Shown here piece after piece: positions 1 to 10,852 of a stretch of 64,000 nt of DNA. Origin of the DNA: Siphonodentalium dalli. Taxonomy: Eukaryota; Mollusca; Scaphopoda; Gadilida; Siphonodentaliidae. A program made the position numbers and the translations under genes. Position 1 is the first letter of the stretch, and each line of letters opens with the position of its first letter. The stretch spans positions 79,521,980 to 79,585,979 of the forward strand of contig CP136063.1 in NCBI GenBank assembly GCA_032622095.1, in the 5' to 3' direction. The notes below the pieces were generated by a model that was not told where the DNA came from, made no database searches, and was given only the letters and a program-made list of their open reading frames with translations.

Positions 1-1054
1 GTATATGTTTATTGTTATGCAGTGTTTGACTATCATTATATCCTGATGGTTTTGGGGGAAAAATAAGTCCGTATTAAAATAAATAATAAATAAACACATC
101 TTATGCAACACAGCAGCCCCGGGTCAAAGGTCAAACATGCAGCAAGCATCCACACATCACACGACAACATGTCCACCTTACACTTGTCATGATAATTGAT
201 AAATAGGGCTGTTGTTAGTAAGTAATTCAATTACAAACCTATACATATGACATGGTGAACGCTCTATACGTATAGTATATAACAGTTATGTATATATATG
301 GTATACATCGGTTGGAATTGTGTTCAAAGTTCCCATGCATACAATTTGTTATCGTGATAGCAGACAAAAGCGTGGGCCATCCCACATACAGGTATACAAT
401 CAACATCCATACGTTAAAAGGTTTGTTGGTTAACGGGTCCTGTTTCTAAAGTGGTGTCGACATGTGGAACTATGTAAACATGTCATATTTACTGTATTTG
501 AGTGTTTATTTTTTTAGTGTTTATTTTTTGACTTATCGTACTAGCTTGATAACACAGAAGGAATCAATTGTTTGGAAAATGTTTACTAAGTCCGTTCCGA
601 AATCATATTTTTGTACCGAAAGTTGGTCCTATAAAAAAATGTTTGGCCACAGCAGCTCATCAGGTACACCTCTGGTCTATAACAGATATAAAGCAATCTG
701 TTATTTCATATATGGTTTCGGGAGTTAAGTGCACGACCTTATGGACAGACCAGTTCTCCCGTACAGACCAAGTCCTTGGCCTGTACGCTGAAAGCCAGAA
801 AATTGCCTGCTGATTCATTTGATATCATGCATTTACAGTAATGCCCTAAATAATCGACGCACTGAGAGCTTTCCGATGAATGGCAACAAGCCATATTTCC
901 GACTAAGTCATGAAAAATTATATACCCATAATTCTGCTGTGGTTAAGGATTCGATTACTTGGGGCATTACTGTATATTGTGACTCATGGTTGAGATGGTT
1001 ATTCCTGTCGTTTTGTAAATAACAGTGCCACCATTATTTAAATATTTAATAATA
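1..1054. other. No gene seen; probable intron of HPGD copy A
   Basis: I see no convincing exon, RNA gene or clear repeat here. Because only the terminal exon of HPGD copy A is found (11825-11957) and none of its earlier exons can be recognised to its left, this stretch most likely belongs to the last intron of that gene. That is an inference from gene order, not something shown by the bases themselves. Confidence 0.35.
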
Positions 1055-1543
1055 CTCGGTGTGGAATCACGTGGTTTAAAGGTTGGTGAGTACAAGGCAT
1101 TCATAATGTGCATATTACAAAAACATAATATACGAGGAACTGACACGAAACATAGCAGTTTGACTGTTAGGAGCATATGCTAGTATATCTTTTAAACAAT
1201 TATGATACCTTATTTGTTCGGAAATACTTAGTGGTTTTCCATAACATTCTGGCCGAAGTTATCCGGTCGGATGTGTGTGGAATACACCAGTCCATACATA
1301 TTGGAGAATCCTTCGACTGACAACTTTGGTCAGAATGTTAGAGCAAACAAATGTGAATTTGGACATAAATGAGGTATCAGCTTGTTGGAAAAATACTATA
1401 GCATCTGCTCGTGGCTGTCAAAATAATATGTAAATATCTTAGTTTATTACCTTTTTTCCTCGCTTCTGGTTGCGTTTTAGATCATCTCGGCCATTTTGAA
1501 TGCGTGATACTCATCAACTCGAAACCACGTGATTCCCCACCGT
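1055..1543. mobile_element. MITE-like element with imperfect terminal inverted repeats
   Basis: The left end reads CGGTGTGGAATCACGTGG and the right end is its imperfect reverse complement (CCACGTGATTCCCCACCG), giving inverted arms of roughly 35 bp about 490 bp apart. A second, inner inverted pair lies around 1240-1345 (ACATTCTGGCCGAAGTT against AACTTTGGTCAGAATGT). There is no coding capacity. A non-autonomous DNA transposon is the simplest reading; no target duplication could be fixed. Confidence 0.55.
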
Positions 1544-2097
1544 GAAATATATATGTCCTTGCATGTTTCATACTACCGCAATAAAATGGCAACTTTAGAA
1601 AACATAACGGTGCACATATTATCTTAAAAGAATTATTCTGTTTAAAAAAATAGTTTTGTTCTCTTCATAATACTAATTATATATATTTAAAATGGCCGTT
1701 TCGCCAAGATAATTCAAAATCCAGTAGATAATATTTGCAGGAAGATATGCCGGGGTGGGTGGGTGGTCCGAGGGGCAAAAATAACGTTTTTTACAACGTC
1801 ATGAATTTTTTACAAAAGACCTTTTGTGCCCATATTTGATATTTGTAACAGTTTAAAACATATTACAAGAATTTTTAACTGCAAAAACACCATATTTATG
1901 TTACTGTGACCTCATATGGGACTCAGCGGAGATGACATTAAGCTATGGCATGTTGAATATGGGACGGTGGGGTGAAAAAAATCCTTCCCAACAGCCTTCG
2001 GAAGAAGCTTCGAGAAATCTAAAACTGAATTAAATTAACTTGTCCTGATGTAACTAAAGCCTAGACCATTGTGTGAATAGAAAAAGAGCGAGCAACT
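1544..2097. other. Intergenic or intronic DNA without recognised features
   Basis: AT-rich DNA with a short GGGTGGGTGGGTGG run near 1753. No exon, RNA gene or repeat family was recognised. It ends at the target-site duplication of the MULE element. Confidence 0.3.
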
Positions 2098-2106
2098 GTC
2101 TCAAAC
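2098..2106. repeat. Left 9-bp target-site duplication of the MULE element
   Basis: GTCTCAAAC here is repeated exactly at 8206-8214. It sits immediately outside the two inverted-repeat ends of the 6.1-kb element. Nine base pairs is the usual duplication length for MULE/Mutator-group transposons. Confidence 0.8.
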
Positions 2107-2885
2107 GGCGTCAGACCGATTTTCCGAAGACCTATTACTACGAAGGCCCACAACTCCGAAGGGCCGATTCTCCGACGGCCCATAACTCCGAAGATCCGAT
2201 TCTCCGACGGCCCATAACTCCGAAGATCCGATTCTCCGAAAGCCCATAACTCCGAAGGGCCGATTCTCCGAAAGCCCATAACTCCGAAGGGCCGATTTTC
2301 CGAAGACCTATAACTCCGAAGGTCTATAACTCCGAAGGTCCGATTCTCCGAAGGTCTATAACTCCGAAGTTCCGATTCTCCGAAGGTCCATAACTCCGAA
2401 GTTCCGATTCTCCGAAGGTCCATAACTCCGAAGGTCCGATTCTCCGAAGGTCTATAACTCCGAAGGTCCGATTCTCCGAAGGTCTATAACTCCGAAGGTC
2501 CGATTCTCCGAAGGTCTATAACTCCGAAGGTCCGATTCTCCGAAGGTCCGACTCTCCGAAGGTCCGATTCTCCGAAGATTTTGTTTTATCGGGGTATTAT
2601 CGTTTACTAAATAGTGTACAGTCCAGTGGCGAAGCCAAGTGGTCCCAAAATTCCTACTGCCCCTATTAAACCTCTACTTGCTATTTAAGACAATATGGGC
2701 CCCTACCAAAACATGTCCAATGTCATGTAAACGCCCGGAAATCGTTCATGGGGCATTAAAATATTCAAAATTTTCCTACCCCCCCCCCCCACCTAAATGG
2801 GAACCCTGGCCCGCCACTGAATATACACCATATACTACAACATTACGTTGGCCCATGAGATGCCAGAGTAAAATGTACAGGGGTG
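2107..2885. repeat. Left terminal inverted repeat of the MULE
   Basis: This arm is homologous in reverse complement to about 7450-8205. The outer 470 bp is a subrepeat array. The inner part shares anchors with the right arm such as CATGTAAACGYCCGGAAAT, CTAAATGGGAA and CCGCCACTG. Arms differ by small indels and point changes, so the insertion is not very recent or the arms diverge freely. Confidence 0.75.
2118..2578. repeat. 16/32-bp subrepeat array in left MULE TIR
   Basis: A tandem array built of two alternating 16-bp half-units, CCGAAGGTCCGATTCT and CCGAAGGTCTATAACT, giving a 32-bp higher-order unit. Towards the outer end the units vary (CCGACGGCCCATAACT, CCGAAGATCCGATTCT). The mirror array is at 7829-8192. 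Open frames through it are a by-product of the repeat. Confidence 0.9.
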
Positions 2886-3146
2886 AACGGGGAAGAACTT
2901 GTCCTTTTTCGTATATAAAATGAACCTGATTGCATCAAATCACCCCAATGCAGTCAGATGTGCACAGTTTAATCATGTTAATTGTATTAAGACGTACATT
3001 GTGGCAAAATAATTGTATTTCTTTCATAAATTTAAGCATTCTGTGGAAAATTAAGGCTTGTCGCACACTACTGATGGTGTATATATCACCTTATTATAAT
3101 ACATAGTTAACGTTTCAAATATATGAGGGCCCTTTCCCCCCTTTTC

Positions 3147-3257
3147 GTACGCCGGATTCCACCCATTTTGGACCCGTACGCCGGATTCCAGGCGTCAATT
3201 TGAAGCTGAACACCGGATTCCAGGGTAAAATTGAAGCTGGATTCCGGATTCCAGGGG
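3147..3257. repeat. Short degenerate repeat of GCCGGATTCCA
   Basis: The string CCGGATTCCA recurs five times within about 110 bp, separated by unequal spacers (GTACGCCGGATTCCA twice, ACACCGGATTCCAGG, GGATTCCGGATTCCAGG). It is a small local repeat in the body of the MULE with no evident function. Confidence 0.55.
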
Positions 3258-3325
3258 GGATATATTATCTACATGTACATGTTCTTTACAAAATATAACC
3301 ATACGCGCATTCCATACTTATCAAT

Positions 3326-3701
3326 ACACTCTAAGAATTGTGAAATTCCAAACGGTATTAGACCACCATTTTACCTCCAAAAGTCACTCGTAGAACCATT
3401 TGATTCTTCACATGCCGCATGTTACACATGTGTTACAGTATATTCGACCCAGTATAGCGTTATACGGACGTAACCGTATATATGGATTAAAGAACCCCCT
3501 CTATAGAATATAACGGTGAAGAATCATATATGTTGTCCACTGGGCGGAACCGTTAGGTTCTATAGAGGCCAGTAGGGGGGTTCTTCAACCTATAGAGTTA
3601 CGTCCCGTATAACGCTATACTGGGTCGAACTGTAACACAGGTGTAACATGTGGTAAAATCGTGGTCTAATACCGTTTGGAATTTCACAATTCTTAGAGTG
3701 T
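3326..3701. mobile_element. Palindromic MITE nested in the MULE
   Basis: The left arm begins ACACTCTAAGAATTGTGAAA and the right arm ends with its reverse complement. The complementarity continues inward (AACGGTATTAGACCAC; CGACCCAGTATAGCGTTATAC; AAGAACCCCCTCTATAG), so most of the 376 bp can fold on itself. No coding capacity. It lies outside the transposase exons. Confidence 0.75.
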
Positions 3702-4027
3702 ACATAATTATACATCAGATGTTACCACATGCATACATTTTATAAGTATACGATCACCCCATTGATCCCGATGTCTATACCTGGCCATGGTTTTTACATA
3801 TACACATTGAAATGAAATCGTATTTAATAACAAGTAGAATCATAGGTACATTGCACATAGGCTACATAACACATCGCATGAAGAATAATGTATATAAGCA
3901 CTGTTTACCATGTGAAGCACTATATCGGCTCGTGCCAGAGGCCAGACATACATTTTAACATTTACTCGGATTTGAAACATCAAATTATGCATATATAATG
4001 TCATAGTGCCGACGTCATGCTTTCAGA

Positions 4028-4290
4028 TTAGATGATTTGTGGAATAAGATAGCTGACAGAGTTCCAATATTCGTCGATGTTGACGACACCGCGGTTGTAC
4101 TGGCCCTTCAAATTACGCTGGCGGGTATCCAATACTCGCCATTTTCTGCGTTGCGTCGGGGGATTGGTGCCACGGTCTGCGGAATCGATGGTTACTTCGA
4201 CGTTCGCTTGGTGATCTTTCAAGAACCGAACAAACATCCAGAGGGACGGATGTCGCACCATCACGGCGTCATTCCAACAGCGATGGAACC
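4028..4290 (-). CDS. FLYWCH-MULE transposase, exon 2 (C-terminal)
   Basis: This exon encodes the C-terminal 87 residues of the transposase. It begins after a CCCTTTCAG acceptor (reverse strand) and completes the split Gly codon left by exon 1. The restored reading passes from the conserved HVEG of exon 1 into GFHRCWNDAV and then the block SLWMFVRFLKDHQANVEVTI, an arrangement typical of the C-terminal part of FLYWCH-MULE transposases, ending in a stop at 4028-4030. The phase fit (1150 bp + 263 bp = 471 codons with stop) and the family motif across the junction strongly support the splice. It is separated from exon 1 by a 1679-bp intron holding a Helitron-like insertion. Confidence 0.8.
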
Positions 4291-4969
4291 CTGAAAGGGG
4301 AAATGTAGTAATATAGTATAGACCTTTTGCAACACTCTGGATATTGATATGCAGTTATCTTATGATGTATGTCATTAACGAGGATTCATCAATATATTCA
4401 ACAAAAATTGACATATATTTACCGGAGGATCTTCATCTAATTATATTGGACAGTTTGGAGGGGGACATGGCACAATGTTGCCTTCTCAAGTAGCCTACAC
4501 GTGCGTGCGATATTTTGTCATGACACTCTGTATCAAAATAGGGTCTGCATGATATATGACATAGTTAAATTTCTCACTGTGGTGGGAAACATGACTGGAA
4601 GTTCAAATTACGCAGGAATTCATTTAAAATGAATTGTATTCATGTATACATATTATACACAGGAATAGAAGTTAGGCTACTTGTAATCTGCACTCTGTGT
4701 GTAGTGAGTATATATGGCACTAAAATATGTGTGTATATCTACTAGTATCCGATATTAGTATTAAAGAGGCACACACGTTCCTTTCCAGTGTTGATATGGT
4801 CAAATTTGGGTGACATATACCAACTTTGGACATATTATATTTCATTAGAAATGTTTCACTGTGCTCATTATACTGTGCCTACTTGTTGTGGGCGTAACCG
4901 TGTAAAATGCACCAAAACCGAACTTATATCATCACATTCCATTTATATCTATTATTTATTTTGGGAAAT

Positions 4970-5071
4970 CTGTGTGTGTGTGTGTGTGTGTGTGAGGGGG
5001 GTGTGTGGGTGTGTGTGTGTGAGGGTGTGGGAGTGTGTGTGTGGGTGTGTGAGGGTGTGTGTGTGTGTGTG
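4970..5071. repeat. (GT)n microsatellite
   Basis: An impure GT/TGTG tract with GGGTGTG interruptions. It lies at the left edge of the Helitron-like sequence inside the transposase intron. The histidine/threonine and cysteine/valine ORFs over it are artefacts of the dinucleotide repeat. Confidence 0.9.
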
Positions 5072-5618
5072 TTCGCGATGGACTCGAAAACGGCCCAGCC
5101 GATTTCGATGAAACTTGGTATGTGGGAGTACTTTCGGTCGGGGAGTGGCATAGGCCTATTAATTTGCCCGTGCGACGTGACTTTGGGTCATTCAAGGTCG
5201 AACGCCCGAGTATTGCGGGATTTTGATGAAAATTAGTGTCTAGGGATACTTTCGTATGGGGAGTGTCATAAGCATATTCGTTTGCCCGTGTGACGTGACA
5301 TTCACCTTGAAATCGGGTCAATTCAAGGTCAAATCGCCAAATTTTATGGGATTTCCACGAAATTTTATACGTGGGGTTACTTTTGTCCACTGAGTGATCC
5401 CGACCTGACCTTGACCTTCAAAATGATCAATTCAAGGTCAAATCGGGTAAAACCGGATGAATTTCGACGGGTACTTTTGTCCGGGCAGTGTTTTTGACGG
5501 GTCAAATCGTGACCCCACCTGACCTTGACCTTCAAAATGGACAATTCAAGGTCAAATCGCGCAATTCGCCGAAAAGCAGAGGGGAAACAGCCCGGACGAA
5601 GTCGGGTCCACCTGCTAG
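5072..5618 (+). mobile_element. Helitron-like element, + strand 3' terminus
   Basis: The right end shows a Helitron 3' signature: a GC-rich hairpin (CCCGGACGAAGTCGGG, 5591-5606), a short spacer, then CTAG (5615-5618) followed by a T. The body contains repeated blocks with TTCAAGGTCAAATCG and TGACCTTGACCTTCAAAATG, plus sentences such as CCGATTTCGATGAAACTTGG. The 5' end could not be placed; the start given is where the recognisable body begins after the GT tract. It is non-autonomous: no Rep/helicase coding is present. Confidence 0.65.
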
Positions 5619-5969
5619 TATATATATAAAGACGACGCACATGTATGTATATCGATACTGTTGTAACATATGCAATTGAATGGAACACGTATTCTTAAAC
5701 GCTCTTTATCACGAAGTACCACGCATATTATTTGAAATATCTTTGGTTCCCCAAGTTAACGTTCGATGTGGTACGATATTAACAAACAGTGCTAATAATA
5801 TGCCTCTATTTGGTGGTTGTACGGGGTTCGTTAATTGTATCTAAATTAGTGCATGTTATACATCACATACATGTAGAATCAGGCAGGGGAAACAAACCGG
5901 AACACGTGTGTCACTTGGACCCCATTAAATCACCACGCAAAGTTCTGATAAGATATACATATGACATAC

Positions 5970-7119
5970 CTTCGACGTGGTTCGTGGTCCTATTCACCAT
6001 GTTACGGTGGTAGACATTCCACAGGATGGGTTGAAACTGTCCGGTGATGTAATATCTATCGATGTATGCTATGAAGTCTGCGAGTCCTGGGTACCTTCTA
6101 ATGAGACGCCTAGTACGGTTTACCGTAGACAGCATTCGGAAGTTCTGCCTTACAACAGCCAAAGGGAGGAACCCCAGCGACATGAACTTCCTGATGCACT
6201 TCTTAAGTCTGTCATCCCGGCGGTACTCTGCCATAAGACCAACCCGTTGAACTTTACGCCATAAACTTTGGCAGAAGTGAAAATAGCAGCCACCCACTCG
6301 TGATCCCGGAAGGTCGGTTTCCACGGCATTGATCATAGCTTGTTCGAAATCGCAAATGACACGAAGAGGACGCAATCTTCGTCCAGTGACCCTTCTCACT
6401 TCCCGCTGCAGAGTTTGCAATATTTGACGATATTGCCCGGTGGTTTTACCCGTCACCAGACAGAAAACTAACGGAATCACCCTGTCTCGGTATTCCCCGT
6501 GCACTGTGTAAAATTGTGTGTATGGAGCAGGACATGTACGGAACGTTCCGTCCATAAATACATCTTTACATCGCCTCAACACTCGGAGATTTTCATCTGT
6601 GGCGAATACGATGAGACCCCAAGCGTTGTCTTGGTGGAGGAGAAATCTGTCACCAGACCATGTTCTGCTCCACTCTGGTGGAACGTTGACATCGTCCACG
6701 TAATGGGGAACCGGTGGTACGTTTTCGACGCGGACTCTGTTCATGATGGTGCGAATCGAACGGTATTCAGGCATGTCTTCTCTATCACCACCGCCCCGTA
6801 CATGGTCCCGTATGACTTGATCATACGTTCTTTTGATCGGAAGTGAAGCATCTCTTTGAACTGCGGTCCTCATCCGTTCAATATGTTGACCTCTGTTGAT
6901 TGCCGGATCATCCGGCTCGTGAGGATGATTACGTTGGTCGATGATTTGAATGTTCGCTGGATGATCCAGGTCGAAAATGTTGGTCTTTAGCACCACTCTA
7001 CACTCCGCCCGCCAACATCTCCAATGAATTGACGTCTTCGTAACTTTGTTTTTTACGTATTTGTATCCGTTGTAACTTAGCGCTTTTCCGCGTTTTTTTC
7101 CTGGTATTACCAGCGCCAT
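5970..7119 (-). CDS. FLYWCH-MULE transposase, exon 1
   Basis: An open exon of 383 codons plus one base starts at ATG 7117-7119 and ends at a GTATGT donor. Residues about 10-70 form a FLYWCH-type zinc finger (YKYV, HWRCWRAECR, NHPHEP supplying the Cys/His ligands). From about residue 190 comes a MULE transposase domain: the first acidic residue in MDGTFRTCP, the second in VICDFEQAMINA, the conserved CYFHFCQSLWRKVQ, and NRTTNHVEG at the end of the exon. Joined to exon 2 the product is 470 residues, a normal length for the family. No stops or frameshifts interrupt it, so it could be an active transposase or a recently silenced one. Domestication is less likely because TIRs and target duplication still flank it. 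Confidence 0.85.
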
Positions 7120-7449
7120 CGCGATCCGAAGTGAAAATGAAATGAAATTCAGACTGAAATTGAGGTCAGCATTTTGTTGACGTCATTATTTTAAAATGCA
7201 ACATCGTCTTCAATTGGTCAGTAGCATCAAACTATCTATTCTCTTTGATCTTGCCGCCATCTTTGGCGGTGCATGCACGTGCAGTATTTGCGACAAGATT
7301 AAACAATCTTGGTGCCACAGTTTCCAGAGACATTGTGGCAGGAAATGAAAGTGTAACGTCAGCATCCCGAGATCAAACAGAACGCATTTCTTTGAAGTAT
7401 TTTCAGTCGCCAGAAAAGGGCGAGTTCTGCCCCTTGGCCACCGTTCGCC

Positions 7450-8205
7450 CCTGTGCATGTTAGGCTACTCTGACATTCTTGCAGCGTTTCGTTATGATAT
7501 ACCCGGTGTACACCAGTGGCGGAGCCAGATTTCCCATTTAGGGGTGCACATTAATTAGCATATGTGGGGGATATATGGGGGATATATCATGCATATGATA
7601 TGCCGAAAGCATATCACGAAGGCCTGATTTGGCGCATGCATGGGAGGGGTCGCCCCCAATCGTTGGTCCGGGGGCTCCCCTGTGCAGGAACACTGAATAT
7701 TTGAATGCCTAGGAGGGATTTCCGGACGTTTACATGACACTTGACATGTTTTTTGGGGGGCGGTCTTCCCTAGGGCCCCATTTACCCCGCCACTGGACTG
7801 TACACTATTTAATAAGCGATAAAACATGATCTTCGGAGAATCGGACCTTCGGAGAATCGGACCTTCGGAGTTATAGACCTTCGGAGAATCGGACCTTCGG
7901 AGTTATAGACCTTCGGAGAATCGGACCTTCGGAGTTATAGACCTTCGGAGTTATGGCCCTTCGGAGTTATAGACCTTCGGAGTTATGGGCGTTCGGAGTT
8001 ATAGACCTTCGGAGTTATGGGCGTTCGGAGTTATAGGCCTTCGGAGAATCGGACCTTCGGAGAATCGGACCTTCGGAGTTATAGACCTTCGGAGAATCGG
8101 ACCTTCGGAGTTATAGACCTTCGGAAAATCGGGCCTTCGGAGTTATGGATCTTCGGAGAATCGGACCTTCGGAGTTATGGGTCTTCGGAAAAACGCTACG
8201 TAACC
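7450..8205. repeat. Right terminal inverted repeat of the MULE
   Basis: Reverse-complement counterpart of 2107-2885. Reading inward from the end it has the terminal GG, TTTTTCCGAAGACC, the subrepeat array, ATTAAATAGTGTACAGTCCA, CATGTAAACGTCCGGAAAT and the CTAAATGGGAA/CCGCCACTG block. Its inner edge is about 330 bp upstream of the transposase start codon, so it probably carries the element's promoter. Confidence 0.75.
7829..8192. repeat. 16/32-bp subrepeat array in right MULE TIR
   Basis: Mirror of the left array: AGAATCGGACCTTCGG alternates with AGTTATAGACCTTCGG. The array is shorter than the left one and has its own variants (AGTTATGGGCGTTCGG), so the two arms have gained and lost units independently. 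Confidence 0.9.
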
Positions 8206-8214
8206 GTCTCAAAC
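8206..8214. repeat. Right 9-bp target-site duplication of the MULE element
   Basis: GTCTCAAAC, identical to 2098-2106 and directly adjacent to the right terminus. Confidence 0.8.
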
Positions 8215-8996
8215 ATTAACGTGACTATCAATGGCTAGAAAATAACTGTCATCAGTGCATCAGCCAATCAGTGAATTATTTGTATGTCTATCAACTCAGA
8301 TGATCTCTCACAAGACCTAAAGTATCCAAATATGGTATAGTGGTGTCACTGCTTGTCATCTATATATTTAAACGAGTAGGATCTGGCCTGATTTTTCTCT
8401 CAGACCCTCTAGACCGAGTTCAACCAAATTTGGTGTGGTGACTCGAGGTACCCTTGCAGATGTTATAATGGTGTTAGTTTTTCAAAATTTTGAAATAAAA
8501 AAAATAAATAAAATTTGCTTTGTTAAATTGAGCAAGGAGTTCAATCTAAAAAAAATTAATTTAAAACAGCGTACAAAGGCGCCACCGCTGAATAAAGGCT
8601 CTGTCTAAGATCAAAATGTGTGTTCGAATTCCCACAAAGAGGCCACAGTTCTCTCCGACGCTGAATATAGGCGCCAAAGGCAGCCTGTTTCATCTAGTTT
8701 AGTATAATAGAGGTTGCTCCAGTAGATTAACAAAAGTGGTGTGGAATATGTTAGATAATGGTTTGGTTGACAGACTAATCAGGAAATAGTTAGAAATTAT
8801 GGAATTGTGTGTATCCTGCCAATGACCAAGGTTTACAGATGATCAGCAATTTATAAAACATTTGTTTTCAATTAAAACAGCTTCTGAAACAGGCTAAACT
8901 GTAAATTTGAACTAAATGAGATCATTTCCCAGTCATATGAGTGATATCAGTAGATTTTTATGCGGTTTTAGACCAATTAAATTTAGTGAAATTTGG
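8215..8996. repeat. Dispersed repeat fragment in otherwise plain DNA
   Basis: About 8400-8560 (CCAAATTTGGTGTGGTGACTC; GATGTTATAATGGTGTTA; TTGTTAAATTGAGCAAGG) is related in reverse orientation to parts of 51740-52100, so it is a copy of a dispersed repeat. The remainder shows no exon or RNA gene. Confidence 0.45.
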
Positions 8997-9140
8997 GGGG
9001 GGGGGGGGTGTAAAAAAATTAGGAGTAAAAAATGTGTTGTTGTTTTTTTTGCAGGTTTGGGGGGGGGGGGTCCCCAAAAATTCCAGATACAAAAATAACG
9101 GCGTAACTTTCAGCAATTTTTTTACCCTACCCCCTGATCT
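8997..9140. repeat. Two poly-G tracts
   Basis: Runs of 13 and 12-13 G (8997-9009 and 9059-9071) in a TTTGGGG context. Low complexity only; ORFs across them are not credible. Nothing else was recognised from here to 9554. Confidence 0.7.
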
Positions 9141-9554
9141 CTCCGATTAAATGTCTTTATACGATAAATAAATGATGATAAAAACTGGATGAATGTGCTG
9201 ATTATGAACTGGATTTGCTAGAATATTAGAATATTTATATGAATAATGATGACTAAAGTGTATTTTGAAACGATAAAAGTGGAGGGAAATGAGATAATTA
9301 ATCCACAGTGGTATTATTTATAATTTCTATCGGCTATGGTGCTATCGGAATGGGACTTGGGTCATTTTAATCACAATCGGAAGGGCTTTCCGACAGTGTC
9401 AGGACCCTCCAACATCATAGCAAATTAGCAGGATCACTTAACCAGTGGCATGTACGCGATTCTGACAATAATAAAACAAAGACAGTTGTCGAATTTAGCG
9501 CATTAGATCGGTCCCTCCCAATTGGAGCAGTCGCCCGATTCGTATATATAACAA

Positions 9555-10093
9555 CTAGAAGATTAGCCCGCCACTGGCGGGATTGGTCCCATGGCTTTGG
9601 TCGATCCATTAATTTTTGTTTTCAAGGTAACCCCGTACGTCGCTGCCCCCGCTGATGCCCGAAATATCGCCGAAGGTCATTTGCGGGTACCGGTGTCAAG
9701 GTCCATAACAAATTTCACATCGATGTCATCGCTGACTACCGATATATCACCCAAGGTCATTTATGGGTACCCGTTTCAAGGTCAAGATCACCTCGGGCGG
9801 ACAAACTGACCCGACGAAAATCTCCCCTGTCCCTTGGAACCCCTAAGTAAGAAATTTCGTGTCGATATCCCCAGTTTCCGAGACGGTCATATTTTCACTA
9901 AAGTAGATAAACGCTCTTTAATAGCGACGCCTCATATACAAACATATATATTCCCATTACGGTGACAGTTGAAGGGTAAAGGAGTGCTCGGACGTTCTCA
10001 GAAGCGGTGCGATGACACTTCCCGTGGCTTTTTTACCCTTAGATAGGAAGTTTGGGCTCAACGGTCGAGCCGTTTTCGAGTCTATAAAGGATA

Positions 10094-10125
<32 letters not shown>

Positions 10126-10150
10126 CGGAAGTCTCAAAATATATAGGAGA
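9555..10150 (-). mobile_element. Helitron-like element 1 of a head-to-tail array
   Basis: On the - strand the element starts TCTCCTATATATTTTGAGAC (right edge 10150) and ends with a hairpin CCCGCCACTGGCGGG (9567-9581), a short spacer and CTAG (9555-9558). The following base is T (complement of A9554), as expected for Helitron insertion. The body has GGGTACCCGTTTCAAGGTCA-type blocks and a (TA)n tract. No Rep/helicase coding: non-autonomous. Confidence 0.7.
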
Positions 10151-10852
10151 CTAGCAGGTTAGCCCGCCACTGGTGGCATTCGTCAGAAACATTTTAATTA
10201 ATTTTTTTAATTAATTTTTTAATTATTTTTTTAATTTAAGTTTTTGTTTTTCATTGAGTTAATTGAATTTTTTGTTTTTCAATTTGACCCGATTTGACCT
10301 TGAATTGATCATTTCCAAGGTCAAGGTCAGGTCGGGGTCACAATTTAATCCGTCCATGACACTTCCCATAGGTAGCAAGTTTCAGCTCAATCGGTTCGAG
10401 TCTATAAAGGACACACACATATATATCATTTGTGGGTACCCGTTTCAAGGTGAAGATCACTTCGGGCGGAAAAACTGACCCGATGAAAATCTCCCCCGTT
10501 CATAGGAAGCCCTAAGTACGTAAGAATAAAAAAAACACGCTCATGTCAGGATACAGTCACGCTCAAGTGTGGACCCATACGTAAGAATCACATTACACGC
10601 ATACGCTCTTTATCAACGACACTGTGGATACGAACGCTCTTTAACTATCAACGCGATTAACCCCACAGTGCCGTGTTTGTGACTGAGAGACGACCAATCC
10701 CGTGGATTTTTACCCTTAGATGGGAAGTTTGGTCTCGATCGGTGCAGCCGTTTTCGATTCTATAAAGTACATACACACATATATATTTATATACGGAAGT
10801 CTCAAAATTATACACATATATATTTATATACGGTCTCAAAATATATAGTAGA
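10151..10852 (-). mobile_element. Helitron-like element 2 of a head-to-tail array
   Basis: Same architecture on the - strand: 5' TCTACTATATATTTTGAGAC at 10852 inward, 3' hairpin CCGCCACTGG(T/C)GG and CTAG at 10151-10154. It abuts element 1 without a single spacer base. Contains runs of TTAATTTTTT and a CATTTGTGGGTACCCGTTTC block shared with element 1. Confidence 0.7.

Larger units (their letters stand above)
2107..8205 (-). mobile_element. Complete MULE-type DNA transposon, 6.1 kb
   Basis: The element is bounded by perfect 9-bp direct repeats (GTCTCAAAC). Its two ends start with GG and match at 19 of the first 26 positions without gaps, including a shared TTTTCCGAAGACC. Inverted arms of about 750 bp follow on both sides. 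They contain 16/32-bp subrepeats, then a shared block with the string AAATAGTGTACAGTCCAGTGG on the left arm and its complement on the right. Between the arms lies a two-exon gene on the - strand for a FLYWCH-MULE transposase. TIRs, target duplication and transposase all agree on the superfamily. A palindromic MITE (3326-3701) and a Helitron-like element (ending 5618) are nested inside. By gene order the element sits in the last intron of HPGD copy A, antisense to it. Confidence 0.85.

Noticed and set aside
2118-2578. 120-residue repeat-protein ORF (GPSELW/SENR repeats)
   Set aside because: Follows the 16/32-bp subrepeat exactly and appears in both arms; no sign of selection for coding.
4924-5390. 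His/Thr-rich ORFs
   Set aside because: Produced by the (GT)n microsatellite.
8916-9150. 60-69-residue ORFs over the poly-G tracts
   Set aside because: Gly-rich frames from homopolymer runs; no other coding evidence.
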